From the NCBI GenBank assembly GCA_020061125.1, contig JAGUYV010000137.1:1-6484 (forward strand): DNA of 6,484 nucleotides, given 5' to 3'. This DNA comes from a bacterium (GTDB lineage Bacteria > UBP15 > UBA6099 > DSWB01). A program made the translations under genes and the position numbers. Under the pieces are notes generated by a model, which was given only the letters and a program-made list of their open reading frames with translations, was not told the origin of the DNA and made no database searches. This document shows, in pieces, positions 5,421-6,484 of the stretch; position 1 is the stretch's first letter; each line of letters begins with the position of its first letter.

Positions 5421-6484
5421 CCGCCCACCACCAGGGAGGACAGCAGGATGTGCGGCCCGCCCGCGTTCACGGGCATGCCCTGCCCGGATTTGCCGCAGGT
5501 GCCCGGCATCTCCAGGCTGAAGGCGTTGCTCACGCCGATCACATTGGCGAGAGCCTCGAGAACCAGGCCGCTCACCGAGACATCGCGCACCGGCCTGTCG
5601 AGAATGCCGTTTTTGATGATCCAGCCCTCGGACGCGCTGCATGTGAACTGGCCCTTTTCCGTGGCCACATAACCGCCCAGCGCGCCCTTGATGTAAAGCC
5701 CGTTCCCGGCCATTTTGAGGAGATCCTCGAACGACGATTCGCCAGGCTCGAAAAATGTGTTGCTCATGCGCACAATGGGCGGATACTGGTGGTTCTGGGC
5801 GCGGGCGCTTCCCAGGGGCGTCATGCGGAAGTGCGCGGCGGTCTCGAGGCTGTGGAGAAAGTTGCGCACCACGCCGCGCTCGACCAGGGGGCGCCGCGCG
5901 CCGGGCGTGCCCTCGCCGTCAAACGCGTAACTGCCCCATGCGCCCGGGATCGTCGAGTCGTCGGTAATGTTCACAAGGTCCGACCCAATGCGCTCTCCCA
6001 TGCGGCCGGAGATGATGGATTCCCCGTTCCGCACCAGGTCCGCCTCGCTGTTGTGGCCGAAAGCCTCATGCGCGAGCAGGCCCGTTATGTCCGGGTCGAA
6101 CACAACGGGCATGGGACCTGACGGGGGAGGGGCCGCGGACAGCAGGGCCACGGCCCGCTCCGCGGCGGGCAGGCTGTAATTCTCTGGGGTGAGGTCCTCG
6201 ATCATCTCGAAGCCGGACTGCTGGCCGATGATCTCGCGGGCGATCTGTCGCGAGGCGTCATCCGAGGCCACCACGCTCAAGGCAATGCGTGTGCGCACGG
6301 AGCGGTTGCGTACGCAGGTTCCCCGCGTGTTGGCCACAATCATGTTTGTATCGCCGTCTCCGAACTGCAGGTTCGTGGCGGCCACGCGCTTGTCCGCGGA
6401 GCGCGCGGAGCGCTCCAGGGCGGCGAGTCTGGCGGCTTTTTCCCTGACCGGCACGGACGCGGGCGGCTTCTGAATCCCGCCGGG
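5411..6484 (-). CDS. tldD: TldD-type metallopeptidase, N-terminus cut off by window edge
   Basis: The reading frame is open from the window edge to a TAG at 5413-5411, giving 357 C-terminal residues. TldD proteins are about 450-480 residues, so roughly 100 or more N-terminal residues lie outside. A GTG at 6454 lies within the frame, but the frame stays open past it and the family is longer, so it is not the start. The zinc site HEAFGHNSE is intact at visible residues 139-147 (bases 6070-6044), with the HExxxH pattern. Near the C-terminus, GTCGKSGQGMPV supplies the conserved Cys330 ligand. These two motifs mark the catalytic TldD subunit and not the non-catalytic PmbA/TldE. Family members work as TldD/TldE heterodimers that cut unfolded peptides and mature some peptide toxins and RiPPs; no partner is visible here. 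It is separated from the dehydrogenase by only 90 bases, but that gene has its own predicted promoter. Confidence 0.88.
   Translation of the reverse strand, partial: PGGIQKPPASVPVREKAARLAALERSARSADKRVAATNLQFGDGDTNMIVANTRGTCVRNRSVRTRIALSVVASDDASRQIAREIIGQQSGFEMIEDLTPENYSLPAAERAVALLSAAPPPSGPMPVVFDPDITGLLAHEAFGHNSEADLVRNGESIISGRMGERIGSDLVNITDDSTIPGAWGSYAFDGEGTPGARRPLVERGVVRNFLHSLETAAHFRMTPLGSARAQNHQYPPIVRMSNTFFEPGESSFEDLLKMAGNGLYIKGALGGYVATEKGQFTCSASEGWIIKNGILDRPVRDVSVSGLVLEALANVIGVSNAFSLEMPGTCGKSGQGMPVNAGGPHILLSSLVVGGAG

Overview
The window is a GC-rich bacterial segment with tightly packed genes, nearly all on the minus strand. It carries anaerobe-style acyl-CoA (fatty acid beta-oxidation) enzymes. 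The protein styles (a thiolase, a crotonase with a Trp-rich segment between its two catalytic glutamates, and a long acyl-CoA dehydrogenase of about 570 residues), the GC-rich codon use and the strong Shine-Dalgarno sites suggest a Gram-negative bacterium. A Desulfobacterota/deltaproteobacterial source is my best guess, but this is an inference from protein style and not a proven assignment.

Layout, left to right. Positions 1-141 hold the last codons of an unidentified plus-strand gene. A hairpin at 166-206, flanked by A and T runs, separates it from the convergent minus-strand genes. Reading the minus strand in its own direction (right to left), the order is: a 5'-truncated TldD-type metallopeptidase (6484-5411); an acyl-CoA dehydrogenase with a long C-terminal extension (5320-3605, GTG start); a xylose-isomerase-like TIM-barrel protein (3579-2515); an acetyl-CoA acetyltransferase/thiolase (2307-1114); and an enoyl-CoA hydratase (999-226).

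Transcription. The dehydrogenase and the isomerase-like gene are 25 bases apart and probably form one transcript, which ends in a series of three hairpins (2511-2438), the last a clear intrinsic terminator. Thiolase and crotonase follow. A sigma-70-like promoter can be read in front of the dehydrogenase, the thiolase and the crotonase, each with a 17-base spacer. The region therefore looks like several short units and not one long operon.

Function. Dehydrogenase, hydratase and thiolase supply three of the four steps of a beta-oxidation turn (or, run in reverse, part of acyl-CoA synthesis). The 3-hydroxyacyl-CoA dehydrogenase step is not in the window. The most unusual gene is the isomerase-like one: it keeps most of the xylose isomerase active-site template but changes one metal ligand and two catalytic residues, and it is tied by position to an acyl-CoA dehydrogenase. 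I see no mobile element, CRISPR array, tRNA or rRNA.
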